Position numbers and translations under genes: made by a program. Shown here piece after piece: positions 9,137 through 17,412 of a stretch of 64,000 bases of DNA (positions are counted from its first letter, which is position 1; every line of letters starts with the position of its first letter). Location: NCBI RefSeq assembly GCF_013283875.1, contig NZ_CP054139.1:5518001-5582000 (forward strand), read 5' to 3'. The DNA comes from Mucilaginibacter mali (GTDB lineage Bacteria; Bacteroidota; Bacteroidia; Sphingobacteriales; Sphingobacteriaceae). The notes under the pieces were generated by a model, which worked only from the letters and a program-made list of their open reading frames with translations, had not been told where the DNA came from and ran no database searches.

Positions 9137-10836
9137 GCGCGCGCAATATGATATTGATGGCTTTGGTCCTTGTATTGGGATTGGGACGTGCTTCCGCGCA
9201 GGCGTTAAATACTGGCGCGTTGCAAAAAAGCGTGCAGGAGGGCATTAAAAAAGCCTACCCCGCCAGCGTGAAGATAATGGGTTTTGATACCGTTCGGAAA
9301 ATGCAGAACAGCGCGCAATTCAGCGGGGCGGTGGTGAGCGCCGGGGGGCATATCCTTACCGCGGCACATGCTATTCAACCTAACCGTACTTACAAAGTGC
9401 TGTTTCCTGATGGTAAAACCTGCATCGCCGTTGGGCTTGGCCGGATAGACCTTGCCGCCACACCTACCCAGCCAGACGTGGCTATGATGAAGATCATTAC
9501 GCCCGGCAAATGGCCTTATGCGGAAATGGGTTGGTCATCGGCCCTTAAAAAGGATGAGCCTTGTATCAGCATTGCCTATCCCGAAACTTTGGGGCAGCCG
9601 CTGCCAACCGTGCGATTTGGATATATTGCCGATACGCTGAACAAGTGGGGTTTTATCCAGTCTACCTGCGTAATGGAACCCGGCGATTCAGGCGGTGCAT
9701 TATACGATTATATGGGCAGACTGATCGGCTTGCACAGCCGCTGCGACTTATCGGAAGATATTAATTACGAGATCCCGGTCGATTACTACCGCAAATACTG
9801 GACGGCCTTAAATCAACCCAAAACATACACTGTTTTGCCGGAAGTTGTGGACGATGTAAAGAAGGATCCAAAAGCGTCGCAGATCGGTGTATACGCTGAT
9901 CTGGAACATTTAGGCAAAACCCTGGATGCAGTAGCGGCCCCGTTTAGATCGGGCATGGTAGTTATCACCAGCAAGGTAAAAGGAGTGGATCAAAAGATCA
10001 ATGGCACTATTATCGAACCTGTGGGATTGGGCGCGAAGAAGTACCAGGGCCAGCATTTTATCATCAGCAAAAGTTCGTATGTTGGCGATATGCCTATGGT
10101 AGCCACGGCGAAGGGAGCAGCGGTTAAAGCGAAGATAATTGCGCGCGATGCGGCAAATGACCTGGTGATATTTGGCTTAGATAGCAAGCTGGAGGGCGGT
10201 ATCAAGATCGATATCAATAATGCCGATAGTTTGCAGTTAACCCAGTTAGGCAACATCCTGTTATTGCCACGGGTCGATTCGCTACCCAAAGTGAGTGTAT
10301 TGAGCTCCGTGGGTTTTGCTATTCCGCTTAAATATAGCCCGGGTTTCTTTGGCGCGTCATCGGTTTTTCAGGATAATAAAATTGTGTTATCCCGCATACA
10401 GCGGGGCTCACCGGCTATGGATAGCTTAAAAACCGGCGATGTGATACAGAGCGTTAACGGCGAAGAATTAAAGCTCCCGCCAGATTATCAGCGGGTGTTG
10501 GAAAAATACCTGCCGGGCGATGTGATCAGTGTAGGCATTATTCGCGATGGGCAAAGCATGGTCCGCAAGGTTACCCTAAAAGCAAGACCCATGGCCGATC
10601 CGGGGCACGTTGCCGGCCGGCCGATAGGCGGTACCAGCATCCGTAAGGATGGCTTCCCGAAGGTATTCGCCACCGACGCGCGCCTGCATCCCGAAGAATG
10701 CGGTGGGCCGGTGTTTGATACTAAGGGCGTGTTTTATGGCATCGGTGAGGCAAGGTTTAGCCGCACCACGGCGCTGGTAGTCCCGGTGCAGCAACTACGC
10801 GTCTTCCTGAAAAATAGTTTAACAGACCAGAATTAA
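9133..10836 (+). CDS. Second exported trypsin-like/PDZ protease, paralogue of the preceding gene
   Basis: 567 residues with a signal peptide (VLGLGRASAQA). It shares the domain plan of the preceding protein: an active-looking trypsin domain with His79 (LTAAHA), Asp115 (QPDVAMMKI) and Ser186 (PGDSGGA), a degenerate second domain with ISKSS where AAH is expected, a PDZ-like part (about 410-490, SPAMDSLKTGDVIQSVNG), and a terminal PEECGGPVFD motif with Cys523 replacing Ser. Both proteins share YRKYWTALN after the first domain. The 4-base ATGA overlap implies translational coupling, so the two may form a heteromeric complex (inference). It differs from DegP by the doubled protease fold and internal PDZ. 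Confidence 0.88.
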   Translation: MSARNMILMALVLVLGLGRASAQALNTGALQKSVQEGIKKAYPASVKIMGFDTVRKMQNSAQFSGAVVSAGGHILTAAHAIQPNRTYKVLFPDGKTCIAVGLGRIDLAATPTQPDVAMMKIITPGKWPYAEMGWSSALKKDEPCISIAYPETLGQPLPTVRFGYIADTLNKWGFIQSTCVMEPGDSGGALYDYMGRLIGLHSRCDLSEDINYEIPVDYYRKYWTALNQPKTYTVLPEVVDDVKKDPKASQIGVYADLEHLGKTLDAVAAPFRSGMVVITSKVKGVDQKINGTIIEPVGLGAKKYQGQHFIISKSSYVGDMPMVATAKGAAVKAKIIARDAANDLVIFGLDSKLEGGIKIDINNADSLQLTQLGNILLLPRVDSLPKVSVLSSVGFAIPLKYSPGFFGASSVFQDNKIVLSRIQRGSPAMDSLKTGDVIQSVNGEELKLPPDYQRVLEKYLPGDVISVGIIRDGQSMVRKVTLKARPMADPGHVAGRPIGGTSIRKDGFPKVFATDARLHPEECGGPVFDTKGVFYGIGEARFSRTTALVVPVQQLRVFLKNSLTDQN

Positions 10837-10877
10837 CCCTTTCGATTTAATATATACCTCTATAAAATAAATCAATC

Positions 10878-12308
10878 ATGAAAAATACATTAAGTATTGT
10901 TTTCTCTTTTTGCGTGGCCGTAGCATTCGGCCAGGGCAGGTCGAACCCGGCTGTCGATTCGTTAAAGAATGAAGCCGATCCCGCCAAACTTAAAATGAAA
11001 CTTGCCGCTTTAGGAAACAGCAATAACGAGAACGATTTGGCCACCGTGGTGCAGTATTATGCATCAACCAACCAGTCGCCCAAAGGCGATTCGGTGATCT
11101 ATGCGGCCGCGGCAAAATTCCCACATGGCCGTTATGCCTTGTTGGTTGCCATGAATAACTTCTCGCACGAGTCGGACCCGGTAAAGCAGGAAGCGCTGTT
11201 TGCAGAATTGCAAAAGACCTTCCCGGATAAAACCGAATCGATGGAGTTTAACCAGGCGCATAACACTATGGCCGTAACATTTGCCGAGGCTAAAAACACC
11301 GTGAAGGCGCTGTATCACCTGCAACAGGTAAAAGGCCGCTCGAATGCCATGGCGATAGCGACGGCGTTTTTAGCTTACGATCCCGCTGCCGCCGAAAAAC
11401 TGGTAAAGCCAGAGTTAGACCGCCTGAAGCCAACCCTTACCGAAACTGCCCCCGCGCAGGGTAACGGACGTGGCGGCAATAACAACAAGGCCATGTATTA
11501 CAGCTACGAGATACTTTACAGCAAGATCCTGGCTAAGCAGGGCAACAATGCCGAAGCGCTTAAATACGCTAAGGATGCCTACGATTATTTCCCGAAGACC
11601 ACCATTAACGATGCTACCAAATCTTACGCGTATCTGTTGGCGGTAAACGGTCAATACCAGGAGGCCTTGCCATTGTTAACTCAGATCGCATCAGAAGGGC
11701 GATCGAATGCGGAACTGACCGTGCAGCTAAAAACGGCTTATGAAAAGGTTAACCCCGGTAAGGATGGCAGCGCCTACCTCGCATCGGTAAAAAATGACCT
11801 GCTGGCTAAGGTGAGCGCTGATCTGGGCAAAAAGATGACAAACGACCAATCGCCCGATTTTAGGGTAACCGATGTGAACGGCAAAAAAGTATCGCTGGCC
11901 GATTATAAGGGCAAAACCATTGTGCTTGATTTTTGGGCTACGTGGTGCGGCCCCTGCAAGGCTTCGTTCCCGGCTATGCAGCTGGCGGTAAACCAGTACA
12001 GGAATGATCCTAACGTTAAGTTCCTGTTCATCCATACCTGGGAGCGCTCAACTACGCCGCTGGCGGATGCTAAGGCCTATATCGCTGCCAATAATTACAC
12101 CTTCCCGCTTTATATGGATGTTAAGGATGCCAAATCGAAGATCAACCCCGCGGTTACGGCTTTTAAGGTTCCGGGTATCCCCTCAAAGTTTATTATTGAT
12201 GGTAACGGCAAGATCAGGTTTCATTTAACAGGCTTTACATCAGGACAGGACGAAGCCAACGCCGCTGAACTGGCCGCTATGATAGAAATGGCGCGTAAAG
12301 GTTCCTGA
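10878..12308 (+). CDS. TPR/TlpA-like thioredoxin-fold protein
   Basis: 476 residues; a short signal peptide ends near VAFG. Residues about 25-320 are helical, TPR-like sequence (for example YSYEILYSKILAKQGNNAEA). The C-terminal TlpA/thioredoxin domain (about 325-472) contains PDFRVTDVNGKKVSLADYKG, active site FWATWCGPC (Cys357 and Cys360) and the cis-Pro segment VPGIPSKFIIDG. Likely periplasmic thiol-disulfide oxidoreductase or reductase. Domain order is opposite to the protein at 6201, the other thioredoxin-fold member of this operon. It follows the protease pair by 41 bases and appears to be the last gene of the operon; no clear T-tailed terminator was seen after it. Confidence 0.9.
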   Translation: MKNTLSIVFSFCVAVAFGQGRSNPAVDSLKNEADPAKLKMKLAALGNSNNENDLATVVQYYASTNQSPKGDSVIYAAAAKFPHGRYALLVAMNNFSHESDPVKQEALFAELQKTFPDKTESMEFNQAHNTMAVTFAEAKNTVKALYHLQQVKGRSNAMAIATAFLAYDPAAAEKLVKPELDRLKPTLTETAPAQGNGRGGNNNKAMYYSYEILYSKILAKQGNNAEALKYAKDAYDYFPKTTINDATKSYAYLLAVNGQYQEALPLLTQIASEGRSNAELTVQLKTAYEKVNPGKDGSAYLASVKNDLLAKVSADLGKKMTNDQSPDFRVTDVNGKKVSLADYKGKTIVLDFWATWCGPCKASFPAMQLAVNQYRNDPNVKFLFIHTWERSTTPLADAKAYIAANNYTFPLYMDVKDAKSKINPAVTAFKVPGIPSKFIIDGNGKIRFHLTGFTSGQDEANAAELAAMIEMARKGS

Positions 12309-12571
12309 TTCAGGGGATTATGCCTGAAAACGTAGGTAGTATCACCCCGCAATTATCCATTTAAACTGCCTTTTTGAAGAGGTTAAAATGAAAAAAAAGA
12401 CAACGTTAGGGGAGTGGGCTGGTCTAAAACTGAATATTTTGATCATATAAATCCATAAATCCATAAAATTTATGGATTTATTATAAATGATTGTTATATA
12501 AATCAATATTACTGAATTTTATTGTTGTAATATTCATTTAACACTCAATTCATAAATCACATTATATCACC
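12309..12571. other. AT-rich intergenic region with a 23-bp palindrome
   Basis: No convincing gene. A perfect palindrome lies at 12457-12479: AAATCCATAAA, one base, then TTTATGGATTT, preceded by a further copy of ATAAATCC. It lacks a T-run, so it may be a weak terminator or a protein-binding site for the gene starting at 12572. A 20-codon ATG-initiated frame at 12388 has no support. One TAGTATCA octamer at 12337 lacks the partner boxes found in the right-hand island. Confidence 0.5.
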
Positions 12572-13021
12572 ATGAAGAAGACCTTAAAAATTTTTATTGT
12601 GCTGGCCTTATTTGCCATAAAAGCGAAGGCGCAAATTTTAACCCCGGTTAACTGGAGCTATGCTGCCAAAAAAACCAGCGCTACAGAAGCCGTAGTGTTT
12701 TTAAAAGCTAATATTGATGAAGGCTGGCACGTATACTCGCAGTTTGTTAAAGAGGGCGGCCCTATTAAAACTACGTTCACGTTCACGGCCTCGCCGGAAT
12801 ATACACTTGTTGGAAAAACCATCGAGCCGAAGCCAATTGTACGTATGGAAAAAGTGTTTGGTATGGATGTGGCCTTTTTTGAGGGAAGTGCCATTTTTCA
12901 GCAAAAAATTAAATTGAAAAAAGGACAAACCACGGTTAAGGGATCGTTAGAATACATGACCTGTAACGACAAGCAATGCCTGCCGCCAACCACCGAGGAG
13001 TTTAGTATCCCGATAAAATAA
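12572..13021 (+). CDS. Stand-alone DsbD alpha (N-terminal) domain protein
   Basis: 149 residues with a cleavable signal peptide (MKKTLKIFIVLALFAIKAKA). The remainder matches the immunoglobulin-like alpha domain of DsbD: NIDEGWHVYSQ, then GPIKTTFTF, and a C-terminal CNDKQCLPP with the redox pair Cys131 and Cys136. In complete DsbD this domain takes electrons from the membrane beta domain and passes them to periplasmic partners. Here it is a separate small gene, with the beta-gamma part encoded at 13683. It is probably periplasmic and works with that protein (inference from complementary domains). Confidence 0.9.
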   Translation: MKKTLKIFIVLALFAIKAKAQILTPVNWSYAAKKTSATEAVVFLKANIDEGWHVYSQFVKEGGPIKTTFTFTASPEYTLVGKTIEPKPIVRMEKVFGMDVAFFEGSAIFQQKIKLKKGQTTVKGSLEYMTCNDKQCLPPTTEEFSIPIK

Positions 13022-13123
13022 GTAAGCAGAAAACTTTAGATTGCCTTTTGGGGATAGCCCCGGGCCACGCCTTTGCCTTTATTTTACGGTAATGGGCGTT
13101 GACAGACAAGCAACAATTGAATT

Positions 13124-13645
13124 ATGAAAGAACAATATGTTTTAACCTTAAAAGCAGAAGACAGGCCAGGCCTGCTGCATTTGGTTACCGGAATGATCGA
13201 AAAGAGAAAGATGAAGATCAATAGCTTAAGCTTAGCGGCTACTGATATTAGCGACATTACCCTGATCACCGTAGAAGTGGTCGGCACTGAAGGTGAGATC
13301 GCCATCCTTGCTTTAAAACTGGAAAACATTATTGAGATTTTCGCGGTCGAGGTTGCTAAATATAACCAGGCGCTGTGTTTGCGGGCGGCCTATTTTAAAA
13401 TAGACAGCGCTTTTTTTGAAGGCGTTAAGGCAAGCACGCTATCAAAATACAGTACCACTATTATCAAGACTTATCCCGGCGCTTTATTACTGGCCCAGTA
13501 TGGCACCGATGCCGCTGTTTTAAGTTTATACAACGAGCTTGACGGCCCGCACCTGCTTGGCTTCAGCCAAACAGGGCTTATTGCCGATTGCGGTTTAATG
13601 GCCGAAAATGAAGATGTCGTCCGAATTATCGGGCTGGCCGCCTAA
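13124..13645 (+). CDS. ACT-domain protein resembling the acetolactate synthase small subunit (IlvN-like)
   Basis: 173 residues, no signal peptide. The N-terminal ACT domain (about 1-80) has the ligand-loop pattern EDRPGLLHLVTGMIEKRKM then INSLSLA, close to IlvN. The C-terminal part (about 85-170) also follows IlvN order: LRAAYFKI, then STTIIKTYPGALLLAQYGT, then GFSQTGLIADCG. IlvN is the valine-binding regulatory subunit of acetohydroxyacid synthase, but no ilv gene is nearby; the gene sits between the two halves of a split DsbD. It could be a divergent IlvN or an amino-acid sensor with another partner. The call is to family; the partner is unknown. Confidence 0.7.
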   Translation: MKEQYVLTLKAEDRPGLLHLVTGMIEKRKMKINSLSLAATDISDITLITVEVVGTEGEIAILALKLENIIEIFAVEVAKYNQALCLRAAYFKIDSAFFEGVKASTLSKYSTTIIKTYPGALLLAQYGTDAAVLSLYNELDGPHLLGFSQTGLIADCGLMAENEDVVRIIGLAA

Positions 13646-13682
13646 CGGCCCTTAATGGTTAAAAAATTAATCGCAATTATAA

Positions 13683-15320
13683 ATGAAGCACCCAATATTC
13701 ATCTTTTTACTCGCCCTGGTATTTTGCCTGCCACTGTTTGGCCCGATACAGGCCAATGCCCAGGATACCGTTTCTACAGCCGACGTTACCTTTACGGATA
13801 TCAAACCCGAAAAGACAGTAGCACCGGTTAAGGCTAAAAAAGCGGCAAAGACAGCCACAGGCCAGGCACACAAGCAGCAACAGCAGCAAACCTTATGGGC
13901 TATTTTTATAGCAGGTTTGCTGGGCGGCTTCGCGGCAATACTGATGCCCTGCATCTTCCCCATGCTACCGATGACGGTTAGCTACTTCACCAAGGGATCG
14001 GGCGATAAGAGCAGCGGCGTAGGTAAGGCCATCACTTATGGGGTAAGCATCATTGTTATATATGTGATCCTTGGTTTGCTCATTACCGTTTGCTTTGGGC
14101 CGGACGCGCTCAACAGCTTATCAACCAACGGCATCTTCAACTTTGCGTTCTTTTTATTGCTGGTGGTATTCGCCGCTTCGTTTTTAGGCGCGTTCGAAAT
14201 TACCCTGCCCAGCAAGTGGGTTAACAAAATGGACCAGGAGTCGGACCGTAAAGGTTTGGCCGGGATCTTTTTCATGGCGGCTACGCTATCATTAGTGTCC
14301 TTTAGCTGTACAGGGCCAATTATTGGTACTTTGCTGGTACAGGCAGCTACTACGGGAGCATTGCTTGGCCCGGCGGTTGGCATGTTTGGGTTCTCGCTGG
14401 CATTGGCCTTGCCGTTTACTTTATTCGCCATGTTCCCAAGCTGGATGAACGCCCTGCCAAAATCGGGCGGGTGGTTAAACAGCGTAAAGGTTACCCTTGG
14501 TTTCCTGGAGCTGGCATTGGCCCTCAAATTTTTAAGCAATGTCGATCTGGCATATCACTGGCATTGGTTCGACAGGGAAGTATTCCTGGTGCTGTGGATC
14601 GTGATCTTCGCGCTGATGGGCTTTTACCTTTTAGGGAAGTTGAAGTTCAGTCATGATAGCGACCTGCCTTATATCTCGGTGCCACGCCTTTTCATCGCCA
14701 TCATCACCTTATCGTTCACCATGTATCTGGTGCCGGGCTTATGGGGGGCGCCGTTAAAATCGGTAAGCGCTTTTCTACCGCCAATGTCTACGCAGGATTT
14801 CGACCTTTCGTCGGGCGTGAGCAATGCTGTTGCCGAAAGCGCCGATACCCAGCCGCATAAGTATAGCACCTTATTCGATAAACCCAAAGGCTTCAACCCG
14901 TACTTCGATTATGATGAGGGCCTGGCTTACGCCAAAAAAATGCACAAGCCGGTGATGATAGATTTTACCGGGCACGCCTGCGTAAACTGCCGTAAAATGG
15001 AAGCCAATGTATGGCCCGATAAGCAGGTAGCGCAACGCATCAACCAGGAGTATGTATTGATACAATTATATGTAGACGATAAAACCGACCTGGCTGCCAA
15101 CGAGCAAACTACAACGCCTGAAGGCCGCGCCATCAAAACGCTTGGCAACAAGTGGAGCTACCTGCAAACATCAAGGTTCGAGGCTAATTCGCAGCCATTC
15201 TATGTATTGCTCGATCCGGAAACAGAACAGCCGCTGGTGGCCCCGCAAGGCGCCAATTACGATGTGGCCCAATATTTAAATTACCTGGATAGCGGCTTAG
15301 CCGCCTTCCGTAGAAAATAA
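13683..15320 (+). CDS. DsbD-type thiol:disulfide interchange protein, beta and gamma domains
   Basis: 545 residues. A signal-like N-terminus is followed by a low-complexity linker with a glutamine run (about 60-70). The membrane domain spans about 75-360 and carries the conserved Cys90 (LMPCIFPMLPM) and Cys209 (SFSCTGPIIG) that relay electrons from cytoplasmic thioredoxin. The C-terminal thioredoxin domain has HACVNCRKME (Cys433 and Cys436). The usual N-terminal alpha domain is absent and is provided by the gene at 12572. The protein transfers reducing power across the inner membrane, for example for cytochrome maturation or disulfide repair. It fits the envelope thioredoxin-fold proteins encoded upstream. 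Confidence 0.92.
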   Translation: MKHPIFIFLLALVFCLPLFGPIQANAQDTVSTADVTFTDIKPEKTVAPVKAKKAAKTATGQAHKQQQQQTLWAIFIAGLLGGFAAILMPCIFPMLPMTVSYFTKGSGDKSSGVGKAITYGVSIIVIYVILGLLITVCFGPDALNSLSTNGIFNFAFFLLLVVFAASFLGAFEITLPSKWVNKMDQESDRKGLAGIFFMAATLSLVSFSCTGPIIGTLLVQAATTGALLGPAVGMFGFSLALALPFTLFAMFPSWMNALPKSGGWLNSVKVTLGFLELALALKFLSNVDLAYHWHWFDREVFLVLWIVIFALMGFYLLGKLKFSHDSDLPYISVPRLFIAIITLSFTMYLVPGLWGAPLKSVSAFLPPMSTQDFDLSSGVSNAVAESADTQPHKYSTLFDKPKGFNPYFDYDEGLAYAKKMHKPVMIDFTGHACVNCRKMEANVWPDKQVAQRINQEYVLIQLYVDDKTDLAANEQTTTPEGRAIKTLGNKWSYLQTSRFEANSQPFYVLLDPETEQPLVAPQGANYDVAQYLNYLDSGLAAFRRK

Positions 15321-15388
15321 AAAAACTACTTAAAAGTCTTCATTTCGTTCTTTTTATAAGTTAGTTAATAATAGTTAAGCGATAACTA

Positions 15389-15418
15389 AAAAAGCGTCCT
15401 CTGAAGCGGATGCTTTTT
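15389..15418 (+). terminator. Strong hairpin with T-tail immediately before the cysteine desulfurase
   Basis: An 11-base stem (AAAAAGCGTCC with GGATGCTTTTT, one G-U pair) encloses an eight-base loop and ends in five T. It looks like an intrinsic terminator for the dsbD transcript. Only 16 bases separate it from the start codon at 15435, leaving no room for a promoter in between, so it could also act in the leader of the desulfurase operon. A second inverted repeat (TTAGTTA with TAACTAA) lies at 15361-15389. Confidence 0.7.
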
Positions 15419-15434
15419 ACCAAAAATTTTAATT

Positions 15435-16589
15435 ATGGATCAGATCATCTATTTAGATAATGCAGCCACTACGGCATTGTCGCCCGAAGTTTTGGAAGCA
15501 ATGCTGCCTTATATGCAGGAGCAATTCGGCAATCCGTCTTCAACCTATTCTTACGGACGCACCACCCGTTCGGCTATTGAGCGCGCCCGCAGAAGTGTAG
15601 CGCAGATATTGGGCGTAAAACCCACTTCGATATATTTTACCAGCGGCGGTACCGAAAGTAATAACACCGCGATCGCGTCGGCTGTGCGCGATCTGGGTTG
15701 CACCCATATCATCACCTCGCCTATAGAACATCACGCCGTATTGCATACCGTAGAACATTATAGCAAGGCAAAAGGCATCCTGTATTCATTTGTACAGTTA
15801 ACCGCTGATGGCGAAGTGGATTATGAAGACCTGGAAAGGCAATTGGCAGAACAGGCCAGGGATGGTAAAAAGTGCCTCGTTTCACTAATGCACGCCAATA
15901 ACGAGACCGGTGCTTTGCTGAATATAGAACATGTAGGCGATCTGTGCCGCACTTATGCTGCTGTTTTTCACTCTGATTGTGTGCAGTCTATCGGCCATTA
16001 CCCTATCGACCTTGCCGAATGCGGGGTGCATTTTGCCTCTGCCGCCGGTCATAAATTTCACGGGCCAAAAGGTACCGGCATATTATACGTAGCCGAAAAT
16101 GTTTATGCTTCACCACTTATACACGGTGGCGGGCAGGAGCGGAACATGCGTGCCGGTACCGAAAATGTTTACGGCATAGTTGGTTTTGCCAAAGCGCTGG
16201 AATTGGCCATGGCCCATTACGGACCAGAACGTGCCCACATCACCGCGTTGAAGGAACAGTTAAAACGCCGGCTGCTGGAAACTATCCCGGGCGTTAGCTT
16301 TCACAGCCCGGATAATTCACTTTATACCGTGCTGAGCGTATGCTTCCCGGATAACGGGCAGAACGATATGGTGATCATGCAGTTTGATATGAGCGGCGTA
16401 TGTGTTTCGGGCGGCAGCGCCTGTAGCAGTGGCGAAGATTCGGCATCGCACGTAATGAAGGCTTTGGGCCGTACTGCCTGTGCCACTGTTCGCTTCTCCT
16501 TCAGCAAATACAATACTTCGGCTGATATTGAAAAAGCGGTTGATGCGGCTAAAGTGATCTTTCATAAAAGTAAACTCGAATTAGCCTAA
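15435..16589 (+). CDS. Cysteine desulfurase (NifS/IscS family, PLP-dependent)
   Basis: 384 residues, class V aminotransferase fold. Family marks are DNAATTALSPEVLEAM at the N-terminus, SPIEHHAVL (PLP-stacking His), the Schiff-base Lys in SAAGHKFHGPKGTG, and the flexible-loop Cys in GGSACSSGEDS. It converts cysteine to alanine and an enzyme persulfide. No IscU, IscA or ferredoxin gene is near. Instead the gene is followed within 4 bases by a TauE-type exporter and then by a CstB-like protein, which suggests cysteine or persulfide disposal rather than housekeeping Fe-S assembly (inference). Cytoplasmic. Confidence 0.93.
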   Translation: MDQIIYLDNAATTALSPEVLEAMLPYMQEQFGNPSSTYSYGRTTRSAIERARRSVAQILGVKPTSIYFTSGGTESNNTAIASAVRDLGCTHIITSPIEHHAVLHTVEHYSKAKGILYSFVQLTADGEVDYEDLERQLAEQARDGKKCLVSLMHANNETGALLNIEHVGDLCRTYAAVFHSDCVQSIGHYPIDLAECGVHFASAAGHKFHGPKGTGILYVAENVYASPLIHGGGQERNMRAGTENVYGIVGFAKALELAMAHYGPERAHITALKEQLKRRLLETIPGVSFHSPDNSLYTVLSVCFPDNGQNDMVIMQFDMSGVCVSGGSACSSGEDSASHVMKALGRTACATVRFSFSKYNTSADIEKAVDAAKVIFHKSKLELA

Positions 16590-16592
16590 ATA

Positions 16593-17402
16593 ATGGTACT
16601 TGAACTCGCCGGGTTTGTAGCTTGCGCCCTTATCGGGATCTCCCTCGGCCTTATCGGCGCCGGCGGCAGTATCCTTACCATGCCCGTATTGGTTTTTATG
16701 TTCAATATCCCGCCCATACTGGCTACCACCTACTCGCTGTTTATTGTGGGGGTAACCAGTTTGCTGGGCACGGCTATGAAGTTTAGAAAAGGCGATGTAC
16801 TGCCCGGTATTGTCCTGTCATTCGGCATACTTTCTATGCTGGTGGTATTATTGATCAGGCGTTTTCTGTTACCGGTAGTACCGCCGGTATTGTTCCACAT
16901 CGGTGCACGGGCAATGACCTATAATTGGTTAAGCATGGTTGTTTTTGCCCTTTTAATGATGCTGGCCGCCTGGTTAATGATCCGCCGCAAAGATATCGCG
17001 ACGGATACCGACCTGAAGCCATCCGGCGCTAACGGAAGATCGGTTATCGCCGCTTTTTCGGTGGGTACGGTAACAGGCTTGTTAGGGGCGGGCGGGGGCT
17101 TTATCCTCATCCCTGCATTGACGCTACAGTTAAGACTGAATATGAAAAAAGCCGTTGGTACCTCACTGGCGGTGATCTTTTTGAATTGCCTGATCGGTTT
17201 TTTTTCGGATACAGGGCGGGGGCAGATCAATTGGGTGCTATTATCCGGCGTTACCTTAACCGCATTGGTGGGTTGCATAGCAGGTACCTCTTTGTCGCGA
17301 CATATCCAGGCAGACCGTCTTAAGATCGGCTTTGGCTGGTTTATATTGATCCTCGGCATATTCATCTTACTAAAACAGGGTAGCCTTATTACTAATTTAT
17401 GA
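16593..17402 (+). CDS. TauE/SafE-family membrane transporter (putative sulfite or sulfur-anion exporter)
   Basis: 269 residues with about eight hydrophobic segments. The TauE/SafE repeats are visible as GLIGAGGSILTMPVLVF near residue 20 and GLLGAGGGFILIPALTL near residue 160. Family members export sulfite, sulfoacetate or similar anions. It starts 3 bases after the cysteine desulfurase and ends 10 bases before the CstB-like gene. That pairing, as in the staphylococcal cst locus, supports export of sulfite or thiosulfate made from persulfides. Substrate is inferred, not shown. Confidence 0.88.
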   Translation: MVLELAGFVACALIGISLGLIGAGGSILTMPVLVFMFNIPPILATTYSLFIVGVTSLLGTAMKFRKGDVLPGIVLSFGILSMLVVLLIRRFLLPVVPPVLFHIGARAMTYNWLSMVVFALLMMLAAWLMIRRKDIATDTDLKPSGANGRSVIAAFSVGTVTGLLGAGGGFILIPALTLQLRLNMKKAVGTSLAVIFLNCLIGFFSDTGRGQINWVLLSGVTLTALVGCIAGTSLSRHIQADRLKIGFGWFILILGIFILLKQGSLITNL

Positions 17403-17412
17403 TCACATCAGC

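Noticed and set aside
12337..12344. TAGTATCA octamer upstream of the DsbD alpha gene as a member of the regulon
   Set aside because: No second box 24 bases downstream and no TAnnTTTG at the fixed distance; one octamer is expected by chance.
12388..12450. 20-codon frame starting MKKKTTLGEW
   Set aside because: Very short, AT-rich, no promoter or homology that I can recognise.
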